Part shown: positions 47,112-58,873 of the stretch, one piece after another
Position numbering within the stretch: the first letter of the stretch is position 1
How the letters are laid out: every line of letters begins with the position of its first letter
Assembly: GCA_000827495.1 (NCBI GenBank)
Contig: KN817539.1
Coordinates: 124,001 to 188,000 of the forward strand
DNA: 64,000 bases
Direction: 5' to 3'
From: Hypholoma sublateritium FD-334 SS-4
Taxonomy: Eukaryota; Basidiomycota; Agaricomycetes; Agaricales; Strophariaceae
Program-made: the position numbers and the translations under genes
The notes under the pieces: generated by a model
Told to the model about the DNA's origin: nothing
Seen by the model: only the letters and a program-made list of their open reading frames with translations
Databases searched by the model: none

Positions 47112-49228
47112 ATGGCGTCAACGATCTTCATTGCTATCCTTCCCGATCTCAACAAACTTACTGCTCGGGAGCTGAAACTTTTGTGCAAAGAACGAAACAT
47201 TACTGGATATTCAAAACTCCCTAAGGCTGGTGTCATTGAGAAGCTCCTGGACTGGCAAAAAAAACAACCGATACAGAATGCCGAGTCTGCAACTGCTGCA
47301 CCGCAAGTTTCCCTTCAGAAAAAGGACATACGTCCTACCTTGCAGCTGCACCCGACTCCCGAAAAGCTTGGTGTGCAGCTTGAAAGTCCGTCTGCGAAGA
47401 CAAAATACTGCTTTTCCTTAAAACCTTCGAACCTTGAACCTCTTGCGCTCCAATCCCCTAGCCAACAAAGAAACCCTCTTACTTCTGGGACTGTGCAAAG
47501 AACAACAGAAGCATACTTCAAAAGGCCTCGTTCTGATGACCTCGAGGCTGTTGCCGAGGAAACTACTAAGAAAAAAACGAGAGTACATGATGAACTTTTG
47601 GCTGCTTCGACCGTCAACAGTCTATCCTCTGCTCCGCTGAAAACCACACCTGACATAGAGTGCAGAAAATACACTGCAAATCAGGGCTCTGGTAGACGCT
47701 ACAAAGCTTTGATCCCTAGTCTTAAGCTCCCAGCTCCACAGATGCCCATAGAACCTTTTCTGCGCACTGGAAAATCTTTTGACACCCTTTCTGATTATCT
47801 TGATCTTGTTTTGGAGGGGCCTTTACCTCAACTTCAAGCAATTTCTTTACCTCCGTCAGTCGCGCAACGAAGACATGTGCCCCGACTTTCTTTATTGTTG
47901 AGTTACATTTCTGTCGACGATTTAAGGGCATGCACATTGGTTTCACGACTATTTCGGTATTCAGGTAAGTTTTTCTTTCATCACAGTTTCGTCTCTTTTA
48001 TACTGTCTGCAGCATATATGGCCGCATATAACCAACTGCTGCAAAAATTTCAAGGGTCTAGGCTCCAAAATGTTTTATCGCAATACCCCGAAAAAGTCAC
48101 CAACTTTTGGCCATATCTTGTTTATCGAATAAATGAAGCGACAAAAAGAAAAAACACATACGAAGCATCGTTCGTTGGACGCGCACTCAGATTCATGTAT
48201 AAAGTGTCTGATGAGATGTGGGTCAGCCCAGATGATCACAAGCAAGCCATGATGGCCATACGGTACGCATAATCCATTGATATGTCAAATCTCGTGAACT
48301 GAATGTGGTGAATAGATTTTTATTGACTAAACTTTTTTTCAGCGTTTCATTGGGACACGGACTGGATAGGCCGCAGTCGGAGAAGGGTTGTCGGACAATC
48401 ACTAAAGTTAAAGAGCTAGTACCCGGTGAAATATGGAAAATCACTGTGCAGTCTTCTTCAACGAACATCACATATTTTGTCGTCGAAGCTACCTGCGAAG
48501 TAATCGGCCAGCAATCTGACGAGAATAACAACCGCTCTTCCAACGCTTGCTATCTACGACCCGATTGGGAAAAATATATCGAAACTAGGCTTGGTTCTAG
48601 TTCTTTGCCTCTTCTCGCTGCTCCCGATGACGTACCCCTTGGACTGTTGGAACAATTACAATGGACAAACCACGAAGAATATGCGAGAGGAATCAGCAAG
48701 ATCTGGATGTCTCGGATTCGAAACGAAGGGGGTCTGGGGTTGGCTAAACTGACGGTGGCCCAGCGATATATAATTGCTTGCGTCGTTAGCAATAGGTAAC
48801 ACTCAAAACTACGTAACACAAATCAGCATATCACTGAGGGCGCAACAGCATCAGTGGCCCTCGATTAACAGCTAATCAGATGCAGCAAGAATTCAACGGT
48901 ATACCCAAAACTACGAGCAATGGCACGGCTTCAAAAGTCGTTCAACGAATTAACCTGTTTTTACCTGCGTACTATCTCTCATACTTATGTTATGATGAAT
49001 TAATCACTAACCTTCGACCCTTCGACGTATAGTCACCATCACGTGGAGAGCATTCATTTCAACTTAAGCAACAGTAAACCTTTACATCCAGCACTGGCGG
49101 TGGTGCAAACGCCAACCAGAGAGTATTATATCCTCAAAGACAACGGTATGCAAGTAGGAAGCGAAGAGGATGGCGTTGCCCATGTATGGGCAGCGTTATT
49201 AGGGTGTAAAGCCAATGGAGTTGTATGA
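47112..49228 (+). CDS. SAP-domain protein of unknown function
   Basis: The chosen ATG at 47112 gives MASTIFIAILPDLNKLTARE. The SAP motif follows at about residues 12-50: LTARELKLLCKERNITGYSK and AGVIEKLLDW. SAP helices bind DNA in nuclear proteins. Next is a disordered region with a basic stretch (TTKKKTR), then a helical part with SLLLSYISVDDLRACTLVSR, which has an F-box-like look. The C-terminal half has SFVGRALRFMYKVSDEMW, WKITVQSSSTNITYFVVEA and a final exon with TREYYILKDNGMQVGSEEDG. I do not know a function. The last two exon joins, around 48799-49040, are uncertain. The gene ends 109 bp before the convergent DRS1 gene. Confidence 0.72.
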
Positions 49229-49336
49229 CCTGATGCACGGAGATTTTTTCAGCTCTGTATCCTGAGTAAGTATTGTGAGTAACCCGTAAAGTTGATCCAA
49301 AGTCGAATCAACCGAACAAAAACAGGCGGAATCTGA

Positions 49337-52050
49337 TCACTTTCTCCGTGGCTTGCCTTTCGTTCTGCCCCCAGCTTTACCCGGTTTAGCACCTCCCTTT
49401 TTACCCCCCTTTACAGCATCGTCTTTCCTGGCACGTATTCCTTCACGGGCTTTGGGCTTTGATCCGAAATCGCTTTCAAATGCGCTGCCACCTGTGCGAG
49501 GCTTCTTTATCACTGTTTTTCGCTTCTTTTTTGCAGGGCCCGTAGGTTTCTTCTCAGGTTCGCCAATCTTGCCTGGTCGACTAGCTTTTTTGGCTGAGCG
49601 GATAGATGCTTTGATTGACTTCTCATCGTTAAATTCTTTGTCTTCTTCCATAATCATCTTCCGGCGTTTGGCCTTGCGTGATAAACCAGACATCTCATCT
49701 CGTTTAGGCTGAATGACAGATATTTAATCACGAATGCACCACCAAGTGAGCCGTTTGCTCAGCCTACCTTGATTTCATCGACGACGGGTTGCTTCAGCTT
49801 CAGCTTTCCTCCGCTTTCATGCAGTTGTTTACTAAGCTCTGGAGGCAAGTTCAATGTCAGTCAAAATCCACTGCTGCAGGATTGGGGTGTTGTGAACCTT
49901 CTGCTTTTTGTTTGTCCTTTGCATTCTGGAACCAGGTACGGGCAGGCCGTGAGTAGATTTCTGCTTCGTGCTCAATCATATTTTGACCCTTTTTCAGCTC
50001 CATCTCTGCCTTTCGCATCTGTAGACGATGTTCAGTCTGATACTGATGGTCAGATAGAGCGAGACTAACATGTTTTTCCTCCTTTTCCTCTTCCAGAGTA
50101 CCGGCAATATCACCCTTTAGAGCAGCTAACTTCTCCATCCATGTCTGGATCGTCTCTGTGGGCACGATGCGATGGCGGACTTGGTCTTCGGTGGAGCTCC
50201 GCTTGATGGCGGCTTTCAACATTTTACGGTCGGCTTCTCCCACCAGAGTTACAGATCTGGGTTTTCACTTTTAGCAGTGCTAGTGGACAGAGTAAAAACA
50301 TTCTTACCGTCCTTTCTTACCGGCACGGGCTGTGCGACCGACACGATGAAGATATTGGGAAAGTTGAGTTGGCATATCATAATTGATAACCGTTTCGACA
50401 CCCTTGATATCTAGACCGCGCGAAGCTAGATCCGTTGCCATTAAATAGTCGACTGTACCTTCACGGAAGGCATGTAGTGCGTTCAGACGCTAGAGGAGAG
50501 GAATCAATATTTGCTACCACCTGTTTGCAAGAAAAACTGACCTGCTCCTGGCTCAAATCACCATGCAATTCCTCGCATTTCATCCCCAATAACCCAAAGA
50601 CAATCCGCATCTGATGCGCCAGTTTCTTGCTCCGCAGAAAGATAATGACCTTTGTCTTGAAGGTTCGTTTACAGAGCGCAGCAAGCAGAGCAGAGCGTTC
50701 ATTTTCTTTGCCGGCTTTGACGCGGACAAATTCTTGCACAAGGCCGCTTGCAGTTGTTTTCTTTGGGTCCACGAAGAGTCGCACTGGTTTATTTAACGTC
50801 ATTTTCACCAGCTCGTCGACGGAGTCAGTCATTGTAGCAGAGAAAAGCATAGTCTGGCGAGAAATAGGGGTCGACCTGATAATTTCAGCGAGTTCGTCCG
50901 CGAAACCGTCGGACAGCATTCTATCAGCTTCATCGAGCACCAGAACATCAACGGCGTCGAGGTTGAAGGAGGGAGAGTTTCGGATGTGATCAATCAAACG
51001 ACCAGGTGTCGCGATGACAATATCTGGACGGGTCCTCAGGGTGGCCTCTTGAGACTTTAACGACAAGCCACCTGAATACAAAAATATGACTACACTGAAA
51101 GGGTAGATGACTATGAGGGCTCACCAACGAGAAGGGCCAATTGAATATCTGTGTGTGTAGCTAATTTGGTTCCGACTTCGTAACATTGTACACCCAGTTC
51201 TCTCGTTGGCACAAGAACCACACAGCGAGTCGCAGCAGACCTTTTCCCTTTTTCTCGGTACAACAGACGCTCAAGCATAGGAATCATGAACGCTGCAGTT
51301 TTTCCAGATCCAGTGACGGCATTACCCACGATATCTTTGCCCAACAGTGCGACAGGTATCGTAGCAGCTTGTATAGGCGTGGGTTTGGTGAACCCGAGAG
51401 TGGTTATTGCCTTCAATAGTGGTCGCGAAAGGTTCATGGACAAGAAAGAATCATGCGATTCCGCTGGGCCTGCCTCAGAGTCAAAGAACGCGGCCTTTCT
51501 ATCTTTCTCGGCTTGCGTTTCGTCTTCAGAGTCACTTTCGTCAGACGAGTCGCCATCGAGACCATCTTCGTCGCCCTCATCGTCGTCTTCGTCTTCAGCT
51601 TCATCCTCGTCAGATGTTGCGAGAGGATCTTCTTCCTCTTCAGATTTGCCTAGGGCTTCATCCGAGTCGAGGTCCTCGTCGTCGTCCTCGACCTCATCGT
51701 TGTCATCCTCATCGCTTTCCTCGGCAGGTCGCTTGCGTTTGGAATTCATCCTTCGCCGAGCAATGATCTCATCGACATTTATGGGTGCCTTCACAATTTG
51801 TTCAGTCACCAAGCTGGACCTTCGTCAAAGCGAGACGTACTGGTTTGCTTCCCGTTTTTACGAGGTCATTAACCGACTTACTCGTGAGATCTATATATGG
51901 GTCTCCTGCTAGATCAAAGACGAAGTCGGGATCCAGCTTTGCATCGTCTGCGGGTTCCTGTTTCTTAGAGGATTTCGAAGGCTTTGAGGTGGAAGGTACT
52001 GGCAGTACATCCTCTGTATCGGAGTCTATGGTCATGACATAGTCTGACAT
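49337..52050 (-). CDS. DRS1: DEAD-box RNA helicase Drs1/DDX27
   Basis: A minus-strand gene with several short introns starts at 52050. After an N-terminus with a basic segment ([15 protein letters not shown]) comes a long acidic run of Asp/Glu. The helicase core has the Q-motif region [20 protein letters not shown], motif [16 protein letters not shown], Ia VLVPTREL, Ib [20 protein letters not shown] and III FSATMTD. In the second domain, [19 protein letters not shown] and [15 protein letters not shown] are present. The C-terminal extension is lysine-rich ([14 protein letters not shown] onward to [14 protein letters not shown]). The acidic N-terminus plus AVTGSGKT variant and basic tail are typical of Drs1, a nucleolar helicase for 60S ribosome assembly. 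It is divergent from the protoglobin gene with a 611-bp shared promoter region. Confidence 0.93.
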
Positions 52051-52661
52051 TGCGATACCGTGTTGGGCAATATGAGCCCGTAAAATGCGTAAAGGCGCGA
52101 AAGAGTTCGCCCGTTGGACTTATTCATTGCTAAATTCTAATGCAACTGTCGACAAACTCGGGGAGAAAAAATTTACACGTGATCTCACTGCGGACCGATG
52201 CTTCCGTTCGTCATATGTAAACGTTTGAACGCCGGTTGCGGTTACATTGACCGATGGTTGACCCGTCTCCTACCGATACCATTTACCTCCGCGTCCCCAC
52301 CGCCCCTCCACTAGGTCTAGGCCTAGAAAAATTTGCCAACGGTGCCGCTGACCTCTCACTGTGGACCAATTACTAACTTGTGTCAGCACCGAGGCCCACT
52401 CGGAGGGTCGGAGTCTCGGAGTCTCTCGGACCCTCGCATCAGTCGTACTAGTAGTTTTCGCAACCTCAGCAGAGCAATTTATCAACGGCTGATTATACAT
52501 CCAATTAAGAACTCTGCAGACTGAAGGATACCGGAATAAAGACCTGGGCTAGGCCTAGGTGTGGGTTTGCGGAGGGATAAAATCGCGCCCGCGATGGATA
52601 CTTTGAACATCCCTCCTCTCTCGCAACTCTCCTCACCCTGACCAGTCAACCAAAATCCAGT
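52051..52661. promoter_or_regulatory. Divergent promoter of DRS1 and protoglobin
   Basis: This gap holds two copies of the palindrome CTAGGCCTAG, at 52317-52326 and 52549-52558; the left copy extends to a 12-bp perfect palindrome (52316-52327). A cluster of direct repeats based on TCGGAGTC lies around 52400-52430. No ORF of note is present. The palindromes are good candidates for a dimeric regulator acting on one or both genes. Confidence 0.55.
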
Positions 52662-53471
52662 ATGCAGCATATAACAGAAATCTCACTGAACGACCTCCCC
52701 ACTCGCATTCAATATCTTCGCGACTTCATTGGATTCAATTCTGAAGATGCTGCTGCTCTGCACACTGCGCGCGACGTAGTCGCGCCACTTGTTCCGACTG
52801 TCGTCGATGTTGTGTATGAAAAGCTGCTGTCCTTCGACATCACTGCGAAGTCATTCATTCCGCGCCAGACGGGTTTCACTGGGGAAACACCGACCAAACT
52901 ATCCGACCTTAATGCTGAAGCTCCGCAAATAAAATTCCGCAAGGATTTCCTAGCCAATTACCTTGTCAAGCTCGTAACAATGGACTATAGCAAGGAGCAA
53001 AGTTGGGAATATTTGGACAAAGTTGGACTCATGCATACGGGAAAAACTGGCTTCGCTCATCGGTGTGTTACATCTAAAGTGTATCGTCCATGAAGTTGAC
53101 ATCTGTCTAGTGTAAACAAACCCGCTTTGAGGGTTGAACTTATTCACTGTTCCATTCTACTTGGTTATGTCGAGGACATACTTGTGAATGCGGTTATTAC
53201 GCACCCAGACCTCGATCTAGCGACCAAGAATGCCGTAGCCAGAGCCGCAAACAAGGTTATTCTATATCCCCGTTGACACTTTTCACTAGACTGATTTGAA
53301 AAATAGATCATTTGGATTCAGAACGATCTGTTCGCCCGACACTATGTCACGGAACAAACAACGGCCACGGCGTCACTTTCCCAAGCATTGACATACCGCC
53401 TACCATCAGTTATTGGGTTTGGCGCAATTCTGTTTTTATCGGGCGTTTTTTGGGCGAGGAGGTTTTCATGA
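52662..53471 (+). CDS. Protoglobin with C-terminal membrane segment
   Basis: Three exons are inferred from the ATG at 52662 to TGA at 53469-53471, with borders near 53060/53111 and 53255/53307. The protein matches the protoglobin/globin-sensor fold: YLRDFIGFNSEDAAALHTAR, SFDITAKSFIPRQTGFTGE, then PQIKFRKDFLANYLVKLVT, WEYLDKVGLMHTGKT, HCSILLGYVEDILVNAVI and NKIIWIQNDLFARHYVTEQ. The His in VGLMHTG is a candidate haem ligand. After the globin core comes LPSVIGFGAILFLSGVFWAR, a hydrophobic segment within 25 residues of the C-terminus, so the protein is probably tail-anchored in a membrane. Haem binding and gas sensing are inferred from the family; in fungi the role is unknown. No output domain is attached. 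Confidence 0.85.
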
Positions 53472-53929
53472 CAACTTTAGGAGGCCTGTTATAACAATCT
53501 TTGTCAACTGTTGGAAATGACATCTCTAAAGCGCAATTGACCAGCATTCTGTCTGTATCAGTCTACCCATGCACGGTCTTTGCGGAGCTTTCTGCTATGG
53601 AAGTGCGCTGCATCAACAATTTCGCGCCAACAAATTAGCGAGAAACCCGCCCTTGAATGATATTGACACTCTGAGAATGATGAACAGGGTCAGTTGAAAG
53701 GGCACCGACCAGCGACGTCGCTCTCTCAGACATGCAAGTTTGGCACTCTGGCGATTGAGGGGTCGGCGGACATGGGTCTAGAGCGCATGCGCGTTAGGAG
53801 GTGACTTGTGCGTAATAAACAAATGAAACACCAGTCTACTGCAATCTGTCCGCAAAGTGGTGAACGTGCTGTAAGTCCAATATTTTCCCGGTAATGCTGT
53901 TATTTATTAAGTCAAACCGCCGTGATCGC
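53472..53929. other. Intergenic after protoglobin
   Basis: No gene is recognised. A missing first exon of the following DUF6534-like remnant might lie here. Confidence 0.4.
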
Positions 53930-54720
53930 AGTTGAGTGGCCTCTTTGAACTGGATGGTTTTTGGCGTCCTCGCCGTCCAAATCTGTAAGGTGTCTATTTT
54001 ATCTTGCCTAACTAGAATATGAAGTTCATGGTACCTTTTCTAAAGAATTGTATTGGATATCATTTCTCAACGACCGCTGGTTCACAAAAATCATAGTCTT
54101 TACTACCCTCTGTGTTGACCTTGCGGTGTGCGCAGATGTTTCTTGTCACAGGCCACAGCCTATCAGGCCAGGAAGGCCGGAATTATCTCCGGAATCCTAG
54201 GAACCAATGTGTCGAGGACGATCGATGACGGTTGGGTGGGTGTTCAAATACTTCCGAAGTCTTTCAGATGGATATCCGTAATATCTTTCAAGTTTGTAGA
54301 TCTGGGGAGGTAGTGCGTTTGTGACATCATTATTGCCGTGGTCATGGCACGCCACGTATGTCCGAATAACGATATGTAGACTGTTCTGACACCGTAAATC
54401 CACAGTTAAGACTGCTGAACCTGAAAATAAAACCGGAAAACACATAGCTTGTTGACAAGGGTCGTAAGGTTGGGCTTCGGCACTGGTACAGTTCCCGGTG
54501 AGCTACTATTTCGCTTCCCGACAATTCTAACTGGTCGGTGATCTCCGTTTTAGCTTCTCTGGCGCTTGTCACCCTGGCGTTGCCATACATTCCGACCCAG
54601 CAATCATTTTGTTTAACAAGTATCGTGATCATCGGCCTGGTCAACCTCTCCAATAATGATATCATCACTCCCTCACTGGGCAAGGGATTGTCATTGATTG
54701 CCGTTTTACCGGCATTTCCG
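53930..54720 (+). pseudogene. DUF6534-like membrane protein, broken
   Basis: Pieces of an Agaricomycete DUF6534-type membrane protein appear in order: LNWMVFGVLAVQI, then SFLNDRWFTKIIVFTTLCVD, later CDIIIAVVMARHV, and SLLTRVVRLGFGTGTVPASL joined over a clear intron (donor GTGAGC, acceptor TTTTAG) to ALVTLALPYIPTQQSF. The first join (GTAAGG...CTAG around 53990-54030) produces a stop codon at the junction. The stretch 54180-54420 does not translate into the expected helices in one frame. There is no clear ATG. I read this as a decayed gene, although missed exons could rescue part of it. Confidence 0.5.
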
Positions 54721-56364
54721 TGAAAACATCTAGAGATGTACGTGGAACCCGATTTATTGTCATCAGCAGGTGCTTGCAGTGAGCACTGCACATCGAGGGG
54801 CGGCATTTGCAATGCAAACACAATGCACATTACTGAGGTGGCCTCTTCGGGCCCTCCGCGCAGTGCGCTTGCTTTGCAACCAAGGCAGTGTCTTGTTATG
54901 CTTGATGATCATTTAATCTCTCCCAGAGCACTCGGCGCTGCATCCCACAAGTGATTTGACTGCAGCTTTACAAAATAGTTCAATGTTTGCCGAGTTTGTA
55001 AATGACCGCCCAAATATACACACATCTCCCTGCACTGGCGCAGTGAAAAATGATATCTTTCACCTGCACCATGCCCCTCACACGCCGCTCACCTTTCAAG
55101 TGTCTACGTACTACACCCTGCCGACAGCCTTTAACTTGAGGTCTACTAAGAACTTGTCACAGCTTTGAGTCCGATACTATGGACGCAAATTAAAAGTGCC
55201 TCCCACAGCCTGGTTCACTACCTGAAGATACGGCTAGCAACCTGGGACGTACATTTCGACCCTTGCGTCGTCGCTCTCTCAAAGCAAAGCTGCACATATA
55301 AGTAGATGGTCAGTCACTGCTCCACCACCAATCAAGAACGACGGAACTCCCTTACTGGCTACAAGGAAAACTGCAAATTGAGCGCCAGACCCAGAGCTTG
55401 CCCTGAGTGCTAAAGAAAATGGTTGCAGCTAGGGGCTATGAACTAAAGGACGGACAATCACAAGACAACTTCCACAAAAGAAAAAATTGATACATATAAG
55501 TACCGCGGCATTTGTCGGGTCAGTATTCCTAAATATAGAAATTAATCTTCCTTTTCTGTAACTCCTCCGACTCTGTCAGTAGTCAATGATTTGCTTGTTA
55601 CCCGCTGTTGATTATAATGCACAATTATATTCCTCTCTCCATTATTCTGCATGGATTTCACATCCTGACCTGTCAATGAATGCGCCTGCGCCTGCCTGCG
55701 CTGACATTTGAATCTTGAATAGTGGCATATTGTCATTACCACAGTATGTCAGTGTCAGATCATGATCGAAGCAATGCTTTGATACACATACCGGTCACAA
55801 TGCTCAAGCTTGCTCAAGTGAGGCATACACATGACCCATCATTGGTACTCCCGCTGTTGCCACTGTCAAGCTGTGGTTGGTCACAGAGTGAAACCTCGCA
55901 GGGGACTGCGATGTCAATGTCATGTGTTTCAATCATGTTTATATCCGATGACATTCCAGAGTTACTTCGCAATGCACCATTAAATTTACGAGAACTCAAC
56001 AAGCTTCATGCACGGGCGCTTATCCAGGAAGATTGTTACATAGACCTTACGCGACTAGCATGATATTTCCCACATGAAGGCTATGACGATTGCCACGATA
56101 CTACGGTTTATTTATCTCGGGGGATGCAGCTTTTTTAAAATGAAACAGTATCTATCCCCACATAGCTGTAATCAGATGCAATACTCCACTTACAATCACT
56201 TTTTATAGCAGAAAGCACGCTTCTCGGGCACTTGATCAGACTCATCAGAGTCGCAATTGACAATCATTACTTAAATAGCCGGACAGTCTGGCCTTATATT
56301 CCCGCCATACAGCCATATCTCCTTCTACACACCTCATAGTACCGTAAGCTTGTGTCTCCCGCAA
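54721..56364. other. Intergenic, no gene recognised
   Basis: This 1.6-kb AT-rich stretch holds only short random frames, including one at 55722-56063 without a domain. The right end is the promoter of the DUF6533 gene. Confidence 0.45.
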
Positions 56365-58222
56365 ATGGTCGCAGCTGAAGAGTCTTTCCGTGCATTGAAT
56401 TATGTCTTGTGTAAGTGGAAATTCAATATCTTTTCTACAACCAATACTGATGATGTGATATGCTCGTCTCTAGCATCTACCATAACTCTTATGGTGTACG
56501 ACTGGATTCTCTCGTTCAGCGACGAGATTAAATACATTTGGGCGTACGTACTGGTCGATTCTAGAGGCATTTAAGCTAATAATTTTATTTGCATAACTGT
56601 GCGAGACAGTGCGGCCTGGTCGCTACCAAAAGTGTTGTACATTGTCTCGAGATACTACCCTGTTGTCTATATAACGTGAGTGTTTGAGCACGCCTGTCCC
56701 TCCACCGGGCTCAGACTCGGATATGGTACACTTATATCATTTTATCATTTTTCAGGGTTCAATGCTATGGTAAGCCGTGTCGCACTCTATCTCCTTAGAA
56801 CTTTGAGTGAATATGCACACAATGTCTGATCTCACTGGTACTTAATTCAGTCCACAATTCTACTCTAACAACATCAAAAGTAAGCACTATCAAGTCATTT
56901 GATCTAAATATCTGATTCTTAACTTGTCCATCAATACTAGATGTGTGCTTGACCGGCGTACCTTGGGCGTACCAATATCCTCTGTTCTACGCTTATGTAC
57001 AACATATTTTTAGGTGTTCGGACTATACTTGGTATCATGGATTGTATGCTGCCCTTCGTCATATTATCTCACTTGTTCACTGACATGCGCTACAGCGGAG
57101 GGGTTATCTGCATCCTCCCTCCAGTGAGTGCAATATTCACATTGCGTGTTTGTGCATTATATCGAAACACATGGAAAGGTTGTCTCCTCACTCATCTACC
57201 AAGCATTTACTAACAGACATCTCCAGTGATGGTATTCGTGTGGTTTCTCTGGATTGGTGAGAACCTCGATGGAAATACTTTGGTGCATAGCATGTTTAAC
57301 AGAAACCTTTTTTAAGCCGAGACTGTGGTATACAAAAATTTACTTCCTGCCTACTATTTGCTCACTCCAAATCTGTGCTTTTGCATAGGGGGAGTTGGTA
57401 ACAACCATCCGTGTCACTATAGGCGAACATAAAGGCATCATTACATATGGTCCTGGGTGTTTGAGAATTTCAGTGGGCGACCCTATGTTGTTCCTGTCAG
57501 AGCTAGTGGCGTGGTACGAAATGAGTTTTCATATTTATTCTGCCCATAAATTGACACAAGTGCAACAGGACACCCGCATTATTTGGAAGCTGTAAGTCTA
57601 CCATTATAGCCAATGTGCTGAGATCATCACTCACTGTCCAATAGTGTCTCTATTTATCTTGACTCTACACAGGCTGAGATACCTATTTCCAAAATACATC
57701 TTCAATTTCAAGGCCAACAATCCCGGAGTAGGAGAGAATAACCGGGTATTGGTGTCATTTGTGACAGACGGAACAATTTATTTTTTCCTTGTATTTGGTG
57801 AGCAATTTTGCTCGCTGTCCACAAGCATAAAAGACTAATAAAAGTTGTGCCTGATCAAAGTTGCGACGCTGCTGTCAATGGCAAGCGACTTATCCTCAAT
57901 TCTAGTATTTTTCAATGAATGGTGGAATCCGTCTGTCTCTTTCCTTTGTTCGTGAAATATGTGTACCTGGCTGACTATTTTTAATTCTTAGGTGGTTTAT
58001 ATTGATTTACTCTCTATCTGTATGTGTCTAGACATTAGTTTATTTTGCTGACATTTATTTCATAGCTGACAGGGATCGCGATTGGTGCTTAACCTTCGAC
58101 GTAAGGCGGCAAAGGACAGCGACAGTACTACACTGGTCACCTCTCCAGGACTACAATTGGAGCCCTTAGAATATTGGCGCCCAAGCGTTAATGCAAAATC
58201 GATGGGGGAGATATCTAACTGA
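56365..58222 (+). CDS. DUF6533-type integral membrane protein
   Basis: A gene of many tiny exons begins at the ATG 56365 (MVAAEESFRALNYV). The DUF6533 signature is clear after splicing: STITLMVYDWILSFSDEIKY, then SLPKVLYIVSRYYPVVY. Further membrane segments include FTLRVCALYRNTWK, VMVFVWFLWIAE and LVSFVTDGTIYFFLVFG. The C-terminus begins GSRLVLNLRRKAAKDSDSTT, typical of the family, and stops at 58220-58222. Most introns are GT-AG of about 50-70 bp. A few exon joins in 56760-57000 are unsure. These seven-helix-like proteins are abundant in Agaricomycetes and have no known role. It lies 1.6 kb from the broken DUF6534 relative. Confidence 0.7.
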
Positions 58223-58563
58223 GGGGTCTTGGTATCCTGCTTTTCAAATATTTATTTGACTTTCGAAGATTAAATTCTGACGTCGAAATGCTTAAGTACA
58301 TCAAACTTCAATATTACTTCTTTGAATAGGAGGTCTTGTTTGAGCGTCATTCCAAATAGTTCCCACTGGAAAGAGGGCGATGTCATCTCGGCGAGATGTT
58401 GATCATCCACCTTGGTGCAATGCCGCTATGCGTCGTATTCCCACGCATTACAAAGGGAAGGAAAATTCACCAACAACGCTCCTCCAGGTGGCAGGGAGTC
58501 CACTGTCCGAGTCCTCTCTCCCTCCCTCAGATTTCGATGCGCCTACGATTGTTAGACAAAAAG
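58223..58563. other. Intergenic before tRNA-Tyr
   Basis: Nothing recognisable as a gene. A run of five A at 58558-58562, read on the minus strand as TTTTT, is the Pol III terminator of the tRNA. Confidence 0.55.
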
Positions 58564-58650
58564 TCCTTCGAGCCGGGATCGAACCAGCGACCTCGAGATA
58601 TGAGATAGTCAATTACAGTCTCGCGCTCTTCCAGATTGAGCTATCGAAGG
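58564..58650 (-). tRNA. tRNA-Tyr (GUA) with 13-nt intron
   Basis: The minus strand folds into a full cloverleaf: acceptor stem CCTTCGA paired with TCGAAGG and discriminator A, D arm GCTC/GAGC, anticodon stem CGAGA/TCTCG, and T arm GCTGG-TTCGATC-CCGGC with one G-T pair. The anticodon loop starts CTGTAA, giving anticodon GTA. A 13-nt intron follows position 37, the standard place and the usual situation for eukaryotic tRNA-Tyr. A T5 terminator follows at once. Confidence 0.93.
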
Positions 58651-58873
58651 CTTACGCAATTTTCTTATCAAGGCGCTCTTCAAGATGGAACAAATAATTG
58701 AATTGCTTCGACACGACTTGGAGAGGCGAGGTGCTTAGAACCTCAGTTCGACGACTCCCGCCTCTTATTTGACAGAGGATGAAAAATGGCCTGTCAGATT
58801 TTGACAAAGGATAGCGATGATAAAGCAGAGGGTAAGAAATAAGGGTATGCATTGATCCAAGATGCGGTAAGTA

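Noticed and set aside
51286..51912. Plus-strand frame with long Ser runs
   Set aside because: It is antisense to the Asp/Glu-rich N-terminus of DRS1.
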